Below are positions 17,005 through 25,880 of a stretch of 64,000 nt of DNA, one piece after another; the first letter of the stretch is position 1, and each line of letters begins with the position of its first letter. Source of the stretch: Natronosporangium hydrolyticum (GTDB lineage Bacteria > Actinomycetota > Actinomycetes > Mycobacteriales > Micromonosporaceae); the NCBI RefSeq assembly GCF_016925615.1, contig NZ_CP070499.1:4402001-4466000 (forward strand), written 5' to 3'. The notes below the pieces were generated by a model that was given only the letters and a program-made list of their open reading frames with translations, was not told where the DNA came from and did no database searches. A program made the position numbers and the translations under genes.

Positions 17005-17754
17005 TCAGTCGGCCCGGGTACGCAGGAAGGCGAGCCCGCCGAGCACCAGCCCGGCCAGCCCGGCGAGGAGCCCGCCCAGCCCCAGCCAGACTCCGGCGGA
17101 GCTGCCGTCGTCGGCGCCGGCCGCCTGCCCGCTCTCACCCGCCTGGTCGTCGTCGGCGGCGGCGTCACCGGTGGCCCCGTGCCCGTGCCCGTGCCCGTCG
17201 CCCTCGACCAGCCGCAGCGACGCCGCCGGCAGCGCCGGTTCATCATCGTCACCGGCCGGTAGCTCGATCCAACGCACCACGGTGTCGTCCGAGTAGGTCT
17301 GCAGGGCGCGGAAGAAGACCTCATCTACCTCGGGCATCGGCCCCATCGAGACCGGAAACTCGCCGAACTCCCCGGGGCGGATCTCGGCGGCTTCGTTCTC
17401 CGCGGTCCAGGTGATCGATTCGACCACCTCGGTGATCTGCTCCCCGTGAGCACCCTCCACCGGTTCGTCCAGGGTGCGGGTGGTCACGTCGACGGTCCAG
17501 CCGGGCACCGGCGCGGTCAGCACCGACGGGATCGGCGGGTCCTCCGGGAAGTGGACCTCCAGCCCGGTGGTCGAGAGGGTGTCGCTCTCGGTCGGGGCCC
17601 GGAAGTCCACCCGCGCCATGCTGCCTTGGGCCGCCTCCTCCGGGGCTACGGTCACGTGGGCGGCGGCGGGCGCGGCGGTCACCGCCAGGACCCCGGCTGC
17701 GACCGCGACCGCGCTCAGACCGGCCGCTCCCCTGCGCCAGCGATGTGTGGGCAC
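17005..17754 (-). CDS. ycnI: YcnI-like (DUF1775) copper-associated membrane protein
   Basis: A 249-residue protein with a signal peptide (about 1-32) that leaves a mature N-terminal His in AHVTVAPEEAAQGSMARVDF. In YcnI proteins that histidine helps bind copper at the cell surface. The DUF1775 beta-sandwich spans about 33-170, including FPEDPPIPSVLTAPVPGWTV. A His/Gly/Asp-rich linker (GDGHGHGHG, about 190) leads to a C-terminal membrane anchor (about 223-243). It lies 24 bp downstream of the CopC-CopD fusion on the same strand, the usual pairing, which supports copper trafficking. Confidence 0.9.
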   Translation of the reverse strand: MPTHRWRRGAAGLSAVAVAAGVLAVTAAPAAAHVTVAPEEAAQGSMARVDFRAPTESDTLSTTGLEVHFPEDPPIPSVLTAPVPGWTVDVTTRTLDEPVEGAHGEQITEVVESITWTAENEAAEIRPGEFGEFPVSMGPMPEVDEVFFRALQTYSDDTVVRWIELPAGDDDEPALPAASLRLVEGDGHGHGHGATGDAAADDDQAGESGQAAGADDGSSAGVWLGLGGLLAGLAGLVLGGLAFLRTRAD

Positions 17755-17778
17755 GACGTTGCTCCTATCTTGGCTTGC

Positions 17779-19440
17779 TTAGTCAATCGGTACGGTCGCT
17801 ACCACGGCCGCCTGGTCGATATCGGAGAGCCGCAGGGTAAATCTGAACTCCCAGTCGCCCTCGGCGGGTAGCACGATGTCGCCGAGCGCATGGTTGTCGG
17901 TCAGCGCCAGCAGCGGGATCTCCATCGCTTCGATCTCGCCCTCCGGCAGCGTGGCGGTGGCGGTCCACTCCTCCACCCGCTGCGGCTCCCCGTCCAGGTC
18001 GTACGCGTACAGGTGCACGGTGTTGCTGCCCTGGCTCGCCGGATCGACCGTCACCTCCAGCTGGTAGAGCGGGCTCTCCAGCGAGGTGACGAAGTCGGTG
18101 CGGTCGCTGACCGGCGGCGCTGCCGCCTCGGTCCGGCCGGGGGTGGTCTGCACCAGCACCGCCGAGACCGCCAGCACCCCGGCGAGCACCACCGCCTCGG
18201 CGATCACCGCCAGCCGCATCGCCCCGGGCCGGCTTGCGCCGAGTCGTTGCCGGACCAGTTTTCGGGAGTAGCCGGCGACCGCGATCACCACCGCCACCAG
18301 AATGATCTTGCCTAGCAGTAGCAGACCATACCGAGTGGTCCAGAGCGCCTCCGGCGGACCGATCTCCACCACCGCCATGATCAGGCCGGCCAACAGCAGC
18401 CCGGAGACGGACAGCGCCGCCCACCGCGACCATTCCGGCAGGATCACCCCCAACTCCCGCTCGCTCGCCAGCCGCAGCAGGAACCCGGCGAGCACCACCA
18501 GCCCGCCGATCCAGAACGCGGCGGCGGCGACGTGGACAGTGTTGACCACCACCGACACCGCCGGGATCGGCGAGGCGATCGAGTGGCCGGTGAACGACCA
18601 GGTGCTCATGCCGGCCACGCCCAGCCCGCCGAGCAGCAGCAGATCCGACCGGGTCGCGTGGCCGGCCAGCAGCGGTCGCAGCAGCAGCGCCGCCGAGACC
18701 AGCACGCCCAGCCGCACCACCAATGCGGTGCCGTAGGTGCTGGCGAAGACCTCCCGCAGGTCGGCCATGCTGGCCTCGAAGAGCCCTTGCCCGGTGCTGT
18801 AGGGGGCCTGCACCCACATCGCCACGACCGTGCTCACGCCGATCAGCCCGAGGCCCGCCCACACCAGCCGGGTGGCGCCGCGGCGGCTGAGCCGCCGGGG
18901 CCACAGCACCGCCAGCATCACCGCCGGCCCCACCACCAGCACCAGCCCGGCGTACCCCACGAACTTGTTGATGCTCATGGCGGCGGCGACCGCCGGCTCG
19001 GTGAGCTCCTCGCTCTGGTCGGGCAGCTCCGGCGGCTCCGACGGGGCGCCGACCGAGTAGGTGATCGAACCGCCCACCGGATGGCTGTCCTGCGAGATCA
19101 CCCGATAGCTGACCAGGTACGTGCCCATGGTGGTGACCCGCTCGACCGGGACGACCACGTCGGTGCCCTCGACCCGGGGCTCGCCGAGCGGCACCGGCTC
19201 GCCGTCCGGGGCCACCACCGTGATCCGGTCCGGGATCAGCCGGACCGGCTCGGAAAAGGTGAGCACGATCTGCTCGGGCGGCTGCGACACGACCGAACCG
19301 TTCGCCGGGTCGGTGCCGAGCAGGTTGGCGTGGGCCGAGGCCGGCGCCGCCAGTAACCCGACGGCCACGAAGGCGCCGAGCACCAGCCCGCCGAGCACTG
19401 ATGCGAGTCGATGGATCCTGGTGGGGGTCACGCGCGCCAT
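17779..19440 (-). CDS. CopC-CopD fusion copper transport/resistance protein
   Basis: A 553-residue protein. A signal peptide is followed by a CopC domain beginning at the mature His of SAHANLLGTDPANGS (about 36-130), including ISQDSHPVGGSITYSVG with its second conserved His. A CopD-type membrane domain of about eight helices (about 155-430) contains FTGHSIASPIPAVSVVVNTV and HVAAAAFWIGGLVVLAGF with conserved His residues. The C-terminal extracytoplasmic beta domain is about 120 residues. It binds copper outside the membrane and moves it inward. The start is the ATG at 19440. It forms an operon with the YcnI gene. Confidence 0.92.
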   Translation of the reverse strand: MARVTPTRIHRLASVLGGLVLGAFVAVGLLAAPASAHANLLGTDPANGSVVSQPPEQIVLTFSEPVRLIPDRITVVAPDGEPVPLGEPRVEGTDVVVPVERVTTMGTYLVSYRVISQDSHPVGGSITYSVGAPSEPPELPDQSEELTEPAVAAAMSINKFVGYAGLVLVVGPAVMLAVLWPRRLSRRGATRLVWAGLGLIGVSTVVAMWVQAPYSTGQGLFEASMADLREVFASTYGTALVVRLGVLVSAALLLRPLLAGHATRSDLLLLGGLGVAGMSTWSFTGHSIASPIPAVSVVVNTVHVAAAAFWIGGLVVLAGFLLRLASERELGVILPEWSRWAALSVSGLLLAGLIMAVVEIGPPEALWTTRYGLLLLGKIILVAVVIAVAGYSRKLVRQRLGASRPGAMRLAVIAEAVVLAGVLAVSAVLVQTTPGRTEAAAPPVSDRTDFVTSLESPLYQLEVTVDPASQGSNTVHLYAYDLDGEPQRVEEWTATATLPEGEIEAMEIPLLALTDNHALGDIVLPAEGDWEFRFTLRLSDIDQAAVVATVPID

Positions 19441-19530
19441 GATGCCCACATAGTCGGCCGCCGCGCCACTTGAGTTCCGCCGGCTGGTCGATTTATTTGA
19501 CCCGACCCGGCCACCAGTAACGTGGTCGGC

Positions 19531-20007
19531 ATGACCAACACCCGATTGCAGCCGGGCGACACCGCGCCCGCTTTCACCCGTACCGCCGACGACGGCAGCA
19601 CCTTCTCGCTGGCTGATCTGCGCGGCCGGAAGGTGATCCTGTATGCGTACCCGGCCGCTATGACGCCGGGCTGCACCAAGCAGGCCTGCGACTTCCGGGA
19701 TTCGATCAGCTCGCTGCAGGACGCCGGCTACGAGGTGGTCGGCATCTCTCCTGACCAGCCGGCGAAGCTGGCGACCTTCAAGGAGCGGGACAAGCTCACC
19801 TTCCCGCTCGTCTCCGACCCGGAGAAGACCGCGCTGGCCGCGTACGGGGCGTGGGGGGAGAAGAAGAACTACGGCCGGGTGGTGACCGGGGTGATCCGTT
19901 CCACGTTCGTGATCGACGAGGCGGGAAAAATCGAACGGGCGCTCTACAACGTGAAGGCGACCGGGCACGTGGCCAAGCTCCGCCGCGACCTCGGCCTCGA
20001 CTCCTGA
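19531..20007 (+). CDS. bcp: thioredoxin-dependent thiol peroxidase (peroxiredoxin Q)
   Basis: A 158-residue AhpC/TSA-fold protein that reduces hydrogen peroxide and organic hydroperoxides. The peroxidatic Cys is in YAYPAAMTPGCTKQACDFRD (about residue 47), with the resolving Cys five residues later, as in the BCP/PrxQ type. The usual Pro before the Thr is kept. Length is normal. It is divergent from the copper operon and followed by tRNA-Leu. The ATG at 19531 is preferred; an upstream GTG at 19522 adds three residues. Confidence 0.95.
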   Translation: MTNTRLQPGDTAPAFTRTADDGSTFSLADLRGRKVILYAYPAAMTPGCTKQACDFRDSISSLQDAGYEVVGISPDQPAKLATFKERDKLTFPLVSDPEKTALAAYGAWGEKKNYGRVVTGVIRSTFVIDEAGKIERALYNVKATGHVAKLRRDLGLDS

Positions 20008-20071
20008 GCCCGGTCCGGCGCCGCGCCGGGCGGCGAGGCGCTGGCGGGTTCGACTAGAATCGGCCGGGCTG

Positions 20072-20156
20072 GCGGGAGTGGCGGAATAGGCAGACGCGCA
20101 GGTTTTAGGTACCTGTGCCTTCGGGCGTGGGGGTTCAAGTCCCCCCTCCCGCACCA
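20072..20156 (+). tRNA. tRNA-Leu (anticodon TAG)
   Basis: GCGGGAG pairs with CTCCCGC as acceptor stem, CCA is encoded, and the T-arm is GGGGGTTCAAGTCCCCC. The anticodon loop TTTTAGGT carries TAG. A long variable arm (TGCCTTCGGGCG) marks it as class II, consistent with leucine. Confidence 0.95.
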
Positions 20157-20173
20157 GCTTTGCCCGGTGTTGC

Positions 20174-20995
20174 TCAGTCGAGCAGGGTCACCGGGTCGCT
20201 GGCGGTGATCTCCCCGTAGGGCGGGTCCGGGATCGCGTTCACTCCGAAGATCACCTTCTGGTTCACGGTCCGGTGCCGCGCCAGCGTCCGCAGCGGCTCC
20301 TTCCCGCGGGCGCCGGTCTCCTGGTCGGTGGTGGTCATCACACATCGGCCGCACGCTTTGACCACCCGGAAGGTCACCGCACCGACCGCCAGCCGGCGGC
20401 CCAGCCAACTGTCCTCGACCCAGGGGTCGGCGCCGGCGATCACCAGGTTGGGCCGGAACCGGGTCATCGGCAGCGGCCCTTCGCCGCTGCCGGCCGCCCG
20501 CAGCCAGTCATTGACCGCGCCCAACGAGGCGGTGTTGGTCAACAGCAGCGGGTACGCGTCGGCGAAGCTGACCCGGTCGGCAGCCCGCCCGTAGGCCGGG
20601 TCGACCGGTCGGCGGGCCGGGTCGTCCAGCCACATCAGCCGCGCCGGGCGGCCTAGGACGCCGGTGAGCCACTCGTCGGCGGCGGGCCCGGCGGGGGTGG
20701 CGGTCAGCTCGTCGCGGTGGACCCGGACCCGGTGGGGCTCGCCGGTCGGCGCCGCTACCGGCAGCTCCGGCGCGCCCGCGGCCCGCAGCGTGAGCCCGCC
20801 ACCCGCGGCCGGCGCCGGGTTGATCCTGGCCATCGCCGGCTCTTCCCGCTGGGTGATGCCCACCCCGGCGGGGTCGACGACCAGCCAGCGCCGGTCGCCG
20901 GTGAGCCCCCAGGGCTCGACGGTTACCGGTGAGCCGTGGTGATCGAGCCGGTGGCAGCTCTTCACCGGGTAGGTGTGCAGCGAACCGAGGTGCAT
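20174..20995 (-). CDS. MOSC domain protein with N-terminal beta-barrel
   Basis: A 273-residue protein with the MOSC_N beta-barrel (about 1-110, starting HLGSLHTYPVKSCHRLDHHG) and a C-terminal MOSC domain. The MOSC domain contains RFRPNLVIAGADPWVEDSWL and the conserved cysteine region RVVKACGRCVMTTTDQETG. Members of this family handle sulfur or bind the molybdenum cofactor, for example in reduction of N-hydroxylated compounds. The substrate here is unknown. It stands alone, convergent with the tRNA-Leu gene. Confidence 0.9.
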   Translation of the reverse strand: MHLGSLHTYPVKSCHRLDHHGSPVTVEPWGLTGDRRWLVVDPAGVGITQREEPAMARINPAPAAGGGLTLRAAGAPELPVAAPTGEPHRVRVHRDELTATPAGPAADEWLTGVLGRPARLMWLDDPARRPVDPAYGRAADRVSFADAYPLLLTNTASLGAVNDWLRAAGSGEGPLPMTRFRPNLVIAGADPWVEDSWLGRRLAVGAVTFRVVKACGRCVMTTTDQETGARGKEPLRTLARHRTVNQKVIFGVNAIPDPPYGEITASDPVTLLD

Positions 20996-21078
20996 GACGG
21001 TCTGTCTACCAGGTACTTCACAGCCAGAAAAGGCTACTTAGAGTAGTCAGAAGGCAACTACCGGCGCACCATTGGTTG

Positions 21079-21906
21079 ATGAACACGGGCAGCAACCACA
21101 CACCTGACACCATCGTCTTGATCCACGGCTTCTGGGTCACGCCGCGCAGCTGGGAGCAGTGGATCGACCACTACCAGCAGCGGGGGTACCGGGTGCTGGC
21201 GCCGGCGTACCCGGGCTGCGAAGCCGAGGTCGAGGCGCTCAACGCCGACCCGACCCCGATCACCGAACTCACCGTGCCGGCGATCATGGATCGGCTGGAG
21301 TCGCTGGTCCGGCAGCTGCCGAACCCGCCGATCCTGATCGGGCACTCCGCCGGCGGCACCTTCGTCCAGCTGCTGCTGGACCGCGGGCTCGGGGCGGCCG
21401 GGGTGGCGCTGAACTCGGCCCCCACCCAGGGCGTCCGGGTGCTGCCGCTGACCCAGGCCCGGGTGCTCTTCCCGCTCCTGCGCAACCCGGCCAGCCGGCA
21501 CCGGGCGGTGGGGATGACCTACCCCCAATGGCGGTACGCGTTCACCAACCCGTTCCCGGCGGACGAGTCACGGCGGCTCTACGACCGGTACGCGGTGCCC
21601 GCCTCGGGCCGGATCCTGTGGCAGACGGCGCTGGCGGGCCTGCGCCGGACCCACCAGCCCACCTTCGTCGACTACCACAACCACGACCGGTCGCCGCTGC
21701 TCTTCGTGTCCGGCGGCCTGGACCACCTGATGCCACCGGCGGTCCAGCGGTCGAACGCCGGCCACTACACCTCGACCGCGGTGACCGAGCTTCGCGAATA
21801 TCCGGACCGGGCGCACCTGTTGCCCGCTCAGCAGGGTTGGCGGGAAATCGCCGACGAGGTGCTGGTCTGGTCGGTGCGCAACGCCCGCCGGCCCGCCGCC
21901 GCCTAG
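21079..21906 (+). CDS. alpha/beta hydrolase
   Basis: A 275-residue alpha/beta-hydrolase fold protein. The oxyanion region is VLIHGFWVTPRSWEQWI (about 12-28). The nucleophile elbow is LIGHSAGGTFVQLL (Ser about 94). The acid is probably in LFVSGGLDHLMPP (about 218) and the His in YPDRAHLLP (about 245). The fold covers the full length with no added domain, so it is a small soluble esterase or lipase-like enzyme of unknown substrate. It overlaps the stop of the convergent DUF1275 gene by four bases. Confidence 0.85.
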   Translation: MNTGSNHTPDTIVLIHGFWVTPRSWEQWIDHYQQRGYRVLAPAYPGCEAEVEALNADPTPITELTVPAIMDRLESLVRQLPNPPILIGHSAGGTFVQLLLDRGLGAAGVALNSAPTQGVRVLPLTQARVLFPLLRNPASRHRAVGMTYPQWRYAFTNPFPADESRRLYDRYAVPASGRILWQTALAGLRRTHQPTFVDYHNHDRSPLLFVSGGLDHLMPPAVQRSNAGHYTSTAVTELREYPDRAHLLPAQQGWREIADEVLVWSVRNARRPAAA

Positions 21907-22619
21907 CTCGGGCGACGCCCGCTCGGCGCCACCACCAGCGCCACCGCCGCGAGCACCAGCGGCAGCGCCATCGACCACCAACCCAACCCGGCGTACGCGG
22001 CGGCGGCGAGTCCGGCCCCGACCAGGAACCCGACCAGCACCGGCCAGATCCTGGCCACTTGGGCGCGCGCCGGCCGCCTCGCCGCCGGGTCACCGCGGCG
22101 CACCGCCAGATCGCTGGCGGCCACCATGAACCGGGTGAGGTTCGTGGTCATCACGGTGGTCGGCGGCGGACCGGTCAGAGCGATCATGACCAGGGTGTTC
22201 TGCACCGCCATCGCCGCCACGGCCAGCAGCACCGTAACCGTGCCGGCCGTGGTGGGCGGGCCGGCCAGCACCTCCCGGCCCTCGAAACCGGCGAGGCCGA
22301 CCGCCTCCCCCACCGCGATCAGCCCGAAGAACCCCGCCAGCAGCAACAGCTGGGCCCAGAGCAGCGGCCGCAGCGCCGGGCGGCCGCGGCGGGTCCACCG
22401 GTCGGTGAGCCGCCGGGCGGCCGCCACCACGACGATGAACAACGGGATCGACAGCACCAGCGCCAGGCTCGCCGGCCGCCCGATGGCGACGTACATCGCC
22501 AGCACCGCCAGGTTGCCGGTGATGTGGGCGGTGAACAGGCCAAACCCGAGCAGCCCGACCGCGTCGGCGCTGCCGGCGGTCAGGCTGAGCACCGCCGCCA
22601 GCACCCGTGTGCGATCCAT
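21903..22619 (-). CDS. DUF1275 (YoaK) family membrane protein
   Basis: About 238 residues from the Met at 22619, with six hydrophobic helices. The conserved start of the family is clear in LSLTAGSADAVGLLGFGLFT and AHITGNLAVLAM (about 10-42). The central MAVQNTLVMIALTGPPPTTV and MTTNLTRFM segments also match DUF1275 proteins. These are integral membrane proteins of unknown transport role. It is convergent with the hydrolase gene and separated by 21 bp from the stop of the toxin gene. Confidence 0.88.
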   Translation of the reverse strand: MDRTRVLAAVLSLTAGSADAVGLLGFGLFTAHITGNLAVLAMYVAIGRPASLALVLSIPLFIVVVAAARRLTDRWTRRGRPALRPLLWAQLLLLAGFFGLIAVGEAVGLAGFEGREVLAGPPTTAGTVTVLLAVAAMAVQNTLVMIALTGPPPTTVMTTNLTRFMVAASDLAVRRGDPAARRPARAQVARIWPVLVGFLVGAGLAAAAYAGLGWWSMALPLVLAAVALVVAPSGRRPS

Positions 22620-22682
22620 CTCCCGCGCCGCCTCCCGCCCGCCGGACCTCCTCGGGTCCAACGAGCCGGCGGCCCGGATCGG

Positions 22683-23030
22683 CTACAACGCGAGGTGGAG
22701 CCGCAGCGCCCGGTCCAACTCCGCCAGCACTGGCGCCGGCAGCCCGCCGACCCGCTGCCGGATCCGCCGCACGGCCACCGAACGAACCTGCTCTGCTTGC
22801 GCCTTCGAATCCTCCCGCAGGCCACTGTCGGCAGCCCGCAGCAGCACCTGGAAAGGGTAGACCCGGCCGGTGTTGGAGGTGACCGGGACGACCGTCACCA
22901 CCCCGCGGCCGGTCTGCTCCGCGCTTCGATTCGCGGCGTCGTTGCTGACCACGACCGCGGGGCGCACCTTGTTTGCTTCGGCACCCTGCGCTGGTTCGAG
23001 ATCGACCAGGTAGACCTCACCGCGACGCAT
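22683..23030 (-). CDS. MazF/PemK-type toxin
   Basis: A 115-residue MazF-fold endoribonuclease. MRRGEVYLVDLEPAQGAEAN and KVRPAVVVSNDAANR give the first beta strands and the conserved Arg. VVTVVPVTSNTGRVYPFQVL carries the Thr/Ser pair of the active site. When free it would cleave mRNA and stop growth. Its start overlaps the end of the antitoxin gene by 14 bases, the classic antitoxin-first order, so the pair is translationally coupled. Confidence 0.92.
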   Translation of the reverse strand: MRRGEVYLVDLEPAQGAEANKVRPAVVVSNDAANRSAEQTGRGVVTVVPVTSNTGRVYPFQVLLRAADSGLREDSKAQAEQVRSVAVRRIRQRVGGLPAPVLAELDRALRLHLAL

Positions 23031-23253
23031 CGCCGTAACCATCACCGTCGCCGGCCGCCCGATCCCAGAGTTCGGCGTCCTCGCTCGCCTCCCACTCCTG
23101 GTAAGCGTGCGCGTACGCCTCCTCCAGCTCGGCGGTCCGGAGTAGCCGAATCGCCCGCTGGACGACCGAGGACCGAGACGACCCTCCGGCCCGGGTCGCG
23201 TAGTCGTCCAGGAAGGCCACGTCGGCCTCGGGTAGGCTGACACTCAGCTTCAT
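23017..23253 (-). CDS. ribbon-helix-helix antitoxin
   Basis: A 78-residue protein starting MKLSVSLPEADVAFLDDYAT, with a ribbon-helix-helix fold (about 1-45, including SSRSSVVQRAIRLLR). An acidic C-terminal arm (AELEEAYAHAYQEWEASEDA) would wrap the toxin. It neutralises the downstream MazF-type toxin and should repress its own promoter. I take the Met at 23253, where the strand-forming sequence begins, over the upstream Met at 23271. Confidence 0.9.
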   Translation of the reverse strand: MKLSVSLPEADVAFLDDYATRAGGSSRSSVVQRAIRLLRTAELEEAYAHAYQEWEASEDAELWDRAAGDGDGYGDASR

Positions 23254-23292
23254 ACCGATAATACTACCCATGTTGCTACCCTGATTCCACCG

Positions 23293-24126
23293 CTACCAGG
23301 CGGCGCCGATGCCGTCGCCTGGATACCAGTGCCGGGCCGGACGCTCGGTGAAGGCGAGAAACCGGCGATCGGTGGTCTCGGCGTACCGGGCCAGCACATC
23401 GGTCAGGGTGACGTTGTCAGTCAGTAACAGCGCCCCCGGGGCCAGCTTGCCCGAGATCGCCGCCAGCTCTGCCCGCTCGTGCGCCACCGAATGGTCGCTG
23501 TCGTGCAGAAACAGCTCCACCGGGGTGTCCAGCGACCGGATCGCCGCCACCGAGTCACCGATCATCAGGTCCACCACCCCGGACCACGGGGCCGCGTCCA
23601 CCAGGTAGCCCGCAGCCGGATTGATGTCCATCCCGGTGAGCCGGCCCGGATGCCCCTCCTCGGCGTTGCGCAACAGCGCCGCCGCCAACACACAGGTGCC
23701 CAGCCCCTTATCCACCCCGGCCTCCACCACATGCGCGGGGCGGCGGGCGCGGACCATCGCGTACCAGCCCAGCCGCCGCCCGTACCGGACCGTACGGTCG
23801 GCCAGCCCTCGCCGGGACGAGGCGACCGTCGCCGCGGCGATGTGCCGACGAAGCTGCTCGTCGCCCTCCAGCTCGGCGAACCAGCCACGCACCTCGGCGA
23901 CCGGCACCCCACACACCGCGGCGACATACCAGGCCAGATGATTACGGTTGCGCCGAGTCAGCTCGTAGGTGTAATTGTGGTGTTCACGAGAGCCGAAGAG
24001 CCAGCGCACGGACGCCCCGACCACCTGGGCGTCGTGCCGGGCGACCCGGGCGGCCCGCTTCGGAAAGATGGCCACGGGCGCGAACCGGGAAGCGGCGACA
24101 GCGCGGCGTAAATCAGCGACAGACAT
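23293..24126 (-). CDS. SAM-dependent methyltransferase-like protein
   Basis: About 277 residues with an N-terminal helical region and a class I methyltransferase domain from about 130 onward. Motif I is HVVEAGVDKGLGTCVLAAAL, with the glycine-containing loop, followed by an acidic strand end in LTGMDINPAAGYLVD. FLHDSDHSVAHERAELAAIS resembles the late motif of sugar or small-molecule O-methyltransferases. The substrate is unknown. It lies just upstream of the toxin-antitoxin pair, and its promoter region is divergent from the hut operon. Confidence 0.75.
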   Translation of the reverse strand: MSVADLRRAVAASRFAPVAIFPKRAARVARHDAQVVGASVRWLFGSREHHNYTYELTRRNRNHLAWYVAAVCGVPVAEVRGWFAELEGDEQLRRHIAAATVASSRRGLADRTVRYGRRLGWYAMVRARRPAHVVEAGVDKGLGTCVLAAALLRNAEEGHPGRLTGMDINPAAGYLVDAAPWSGVVDLMIGDSVAAIRSLDTPVELFLHDSDHSVAHERAELAAISGKLAPGALLLTDNVTLTDVLARYAETTDRRFLAFTERPARHWYPGDGIGAAW

Positions 24127-24227
24127 CACCACGCGGTTCTATCATGCCCGTCCCCCCACCGAGGCCGGTGCGGCCCGGCCACTCCCCCGCCGTACCTTAG
24201 TCTTGGTTAAGGAATGGAGGAGCTGAC

Positions 24228-25880
24228 ATGCCGGAGCCGATCTCAGCCCCCCGTGGCACCGCCCGGACCGCCCGCGGGTGGCCGCAGGAAGCGGCGCTGC
24301 GGATGCTGCAGAACAACCTCGACCCGCAGGTCGCCGAACGCCCCGACGACCTGGTCGTCTACGGCGGCACCGGCCGCGCCGCCCGGGACTGGCCGTCCTT
24401 TCGCGCCCTCTGCCAGAGCCTGACCACACTCGCCGACGACGAAACGCTACTGGTCGCCTCCGGCCGGCCGGTCGGGGTCATGCACACCCACGAGTGGGCG
24501 CCCCGGGTGCTGCTGGCCAACTCCAACCTGGTGCCCGACTGGGCAAACTGGCCCGAGTTCCGGCGGCTGGAACAGCTCGGGCTCACCATGTACGGGCAGA
24601 TGACCGCCGGGTCCTGGATCTACATCGGCACCCAGGGCATCCTGCAGGGCACCTACGAGACCTTCGCCGCGGTCGCGGAGAAGAGCTTCGGCGGCAGCCT
24701 CGCCGGCACCCTCACCCTCACCGGCGGCTGCGGCGGCATGGGCGGGGCACAGCCGCTGGCGGTAACCATGAACGGCGGCGCCTGCCTGATCGTCGACGTC
24801 GACCCGCACCGGCTCGCGCGCCGGGTCGAGAGCGGCTACCTCGACACCGTCGCCGACGATCTGGACAGCGCGGTGGCCGAGGCGGTGTCGGCCAGGCAGC
24901 AGCGCCGGGCCCGCTCGGTCGGCGTAGTCGGCAACGCCGCCACCGTCTTCGCAGAATTGCTCCGGCGCGGCGTCGAGATCGACATCGTCACCGACCAGAC
25001 CAGCGCCCACGATCCCCTCAGCTATGTCCCCGAGGGAGTCGCGGCCGACGACGCCCCGGCGTACGCGGCCGCCAAACCGCAGGAGTACACCGACCGGGCC
25101 CGGGCCAGCATGGTCCGCCAGGTCGAGGCGATGGTCGGCTTCCTCGACGCCGGCGCCGAGGTCTTCGACTACGGCAACTCGATCCGCGGCGAGGCACAGC
25201 TCGGCGGGTACGACCGGGCGTTCGCCTTCCCCGGCTTCGTCCCGGCGTACATCCGGCCGCTCTTCTGTGAAGGCAAGGGCCCGTTCCGGTGGGTGGCGCT
25301 CTCCGGCGACCCGGCGGACATCGCCGCCACCGACGCCGCCGTCGCCGAACTGTTCCCGGAGAACGAATCGCTGCAACGCTGGCTACGACTCGCTCGCGAC
25401 CGCGTCCACTTCCAAGGGTTGCCGGCCCGAATCTGCTGGCTCGGCTACGGCGAACGCGACCGGGCCGGTCTGCGCTTCAACGAACTCGTAGCCGACGGCA
25501 CGCTCCGGGCGCCGATCGTGATCGGCCGGGACCACCTCGACTGCGGCTCGGTCGCCTCGCCGTACCGGGAGACCGAGGGCATGGCCGACGGCTCCGACGC
25601 GATCGCCGACTGGCCACTGCTGAACGCGCTCGTCAACACCGCCTCCGGCGCCTCCTGGGTCTCCATCCACCACGGCGGCGGGGTAGGCATCGGCCGGTCC
25701 ATCCACGCTGGACAAGTCTCGGTCGCCGACGGCACTCCGCTGGCGGCCGAGAAGCTGGCCCGGGTGCTGCGCAACGACCCGGGGATGGGCGTGATCCGGC
25801 ACGTTGACGCCGGCTACGAGCTCGCCGACACGGTCGCCGCCGAACACCAGGTGCCGATCCCGATGCGGGGCACCCAGTGA
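24228..25880 (+). CDS. hutU: urocanate hydratase
   Basis: A 550-residue urocanase, the second enzyme of histidine breakdown. It adds water to urocanate to give imidazolonepropionate and uses NAD as an electrophile. The family blocks [20 protein letters not shown] and [20 protein letters not shown] (NAD region, about 160-182) are intact, as is [20 protein letters not shown] with the active-site Cys. The ribosome site GGAGGAG lies 8 bases before the ATG. It opens a five-gene hut operon; the next gene overlaps by four bases. Confidence 0.97.
   Translation: MPEPISAPRGTARTARGWPQEAALRMLQNNLDPQVAERPDDLVVYGGTGRAARDWPSFRALCQSLTTLADDETLLVASGRPVGVMHTHEWAPRVLLANSNLVPDWANWPEFRRLEQLGLTMYGQMTAGSWIYIGTQGILQGTYETFAAVAEKSFGGSLAGTLTLTGGCGGMGGAQPLAVTMNGGACLIVDVDPHRLARRVESGYLDTVADDLDSAVAEAVSARQQRRARSVGVVGNAATVFAELLRRGVEIDIVTDQTSAHDPLSYVPEGVAADDAPAYAAAKPQEYTDRARASMVRQVEAMVGFLDAGAEVFDYGNSIRGEAQLGGYDRAFAFPGFVPAYIRPLFCEGKGPFRWVALSGDPADIAATDAAVAELFPENESLQRWLRLARDRVHFQGLPARICWLGYGERDRAGLRFNELVADGTLRAPIVIGRDHLDCGSVASPYRETEGMADGSDAIADWPLLNALVNTASGASWVSIHHGGGVGIGRSIHAGQVSVADGTPLAAEKLARVLRNDPGMGVIRHVDAGYELADTVAAEHQVPIPMRGTQ

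Noticed and set aside
21159-23240. A 693-codon plus-strand frame across the hydrolase and toxin-antitoxin region.
   Set aside because: Its composition is Arg/Pro/Gly-rich as in a high-GC shadow frame, and it runs across four well-supported genes.
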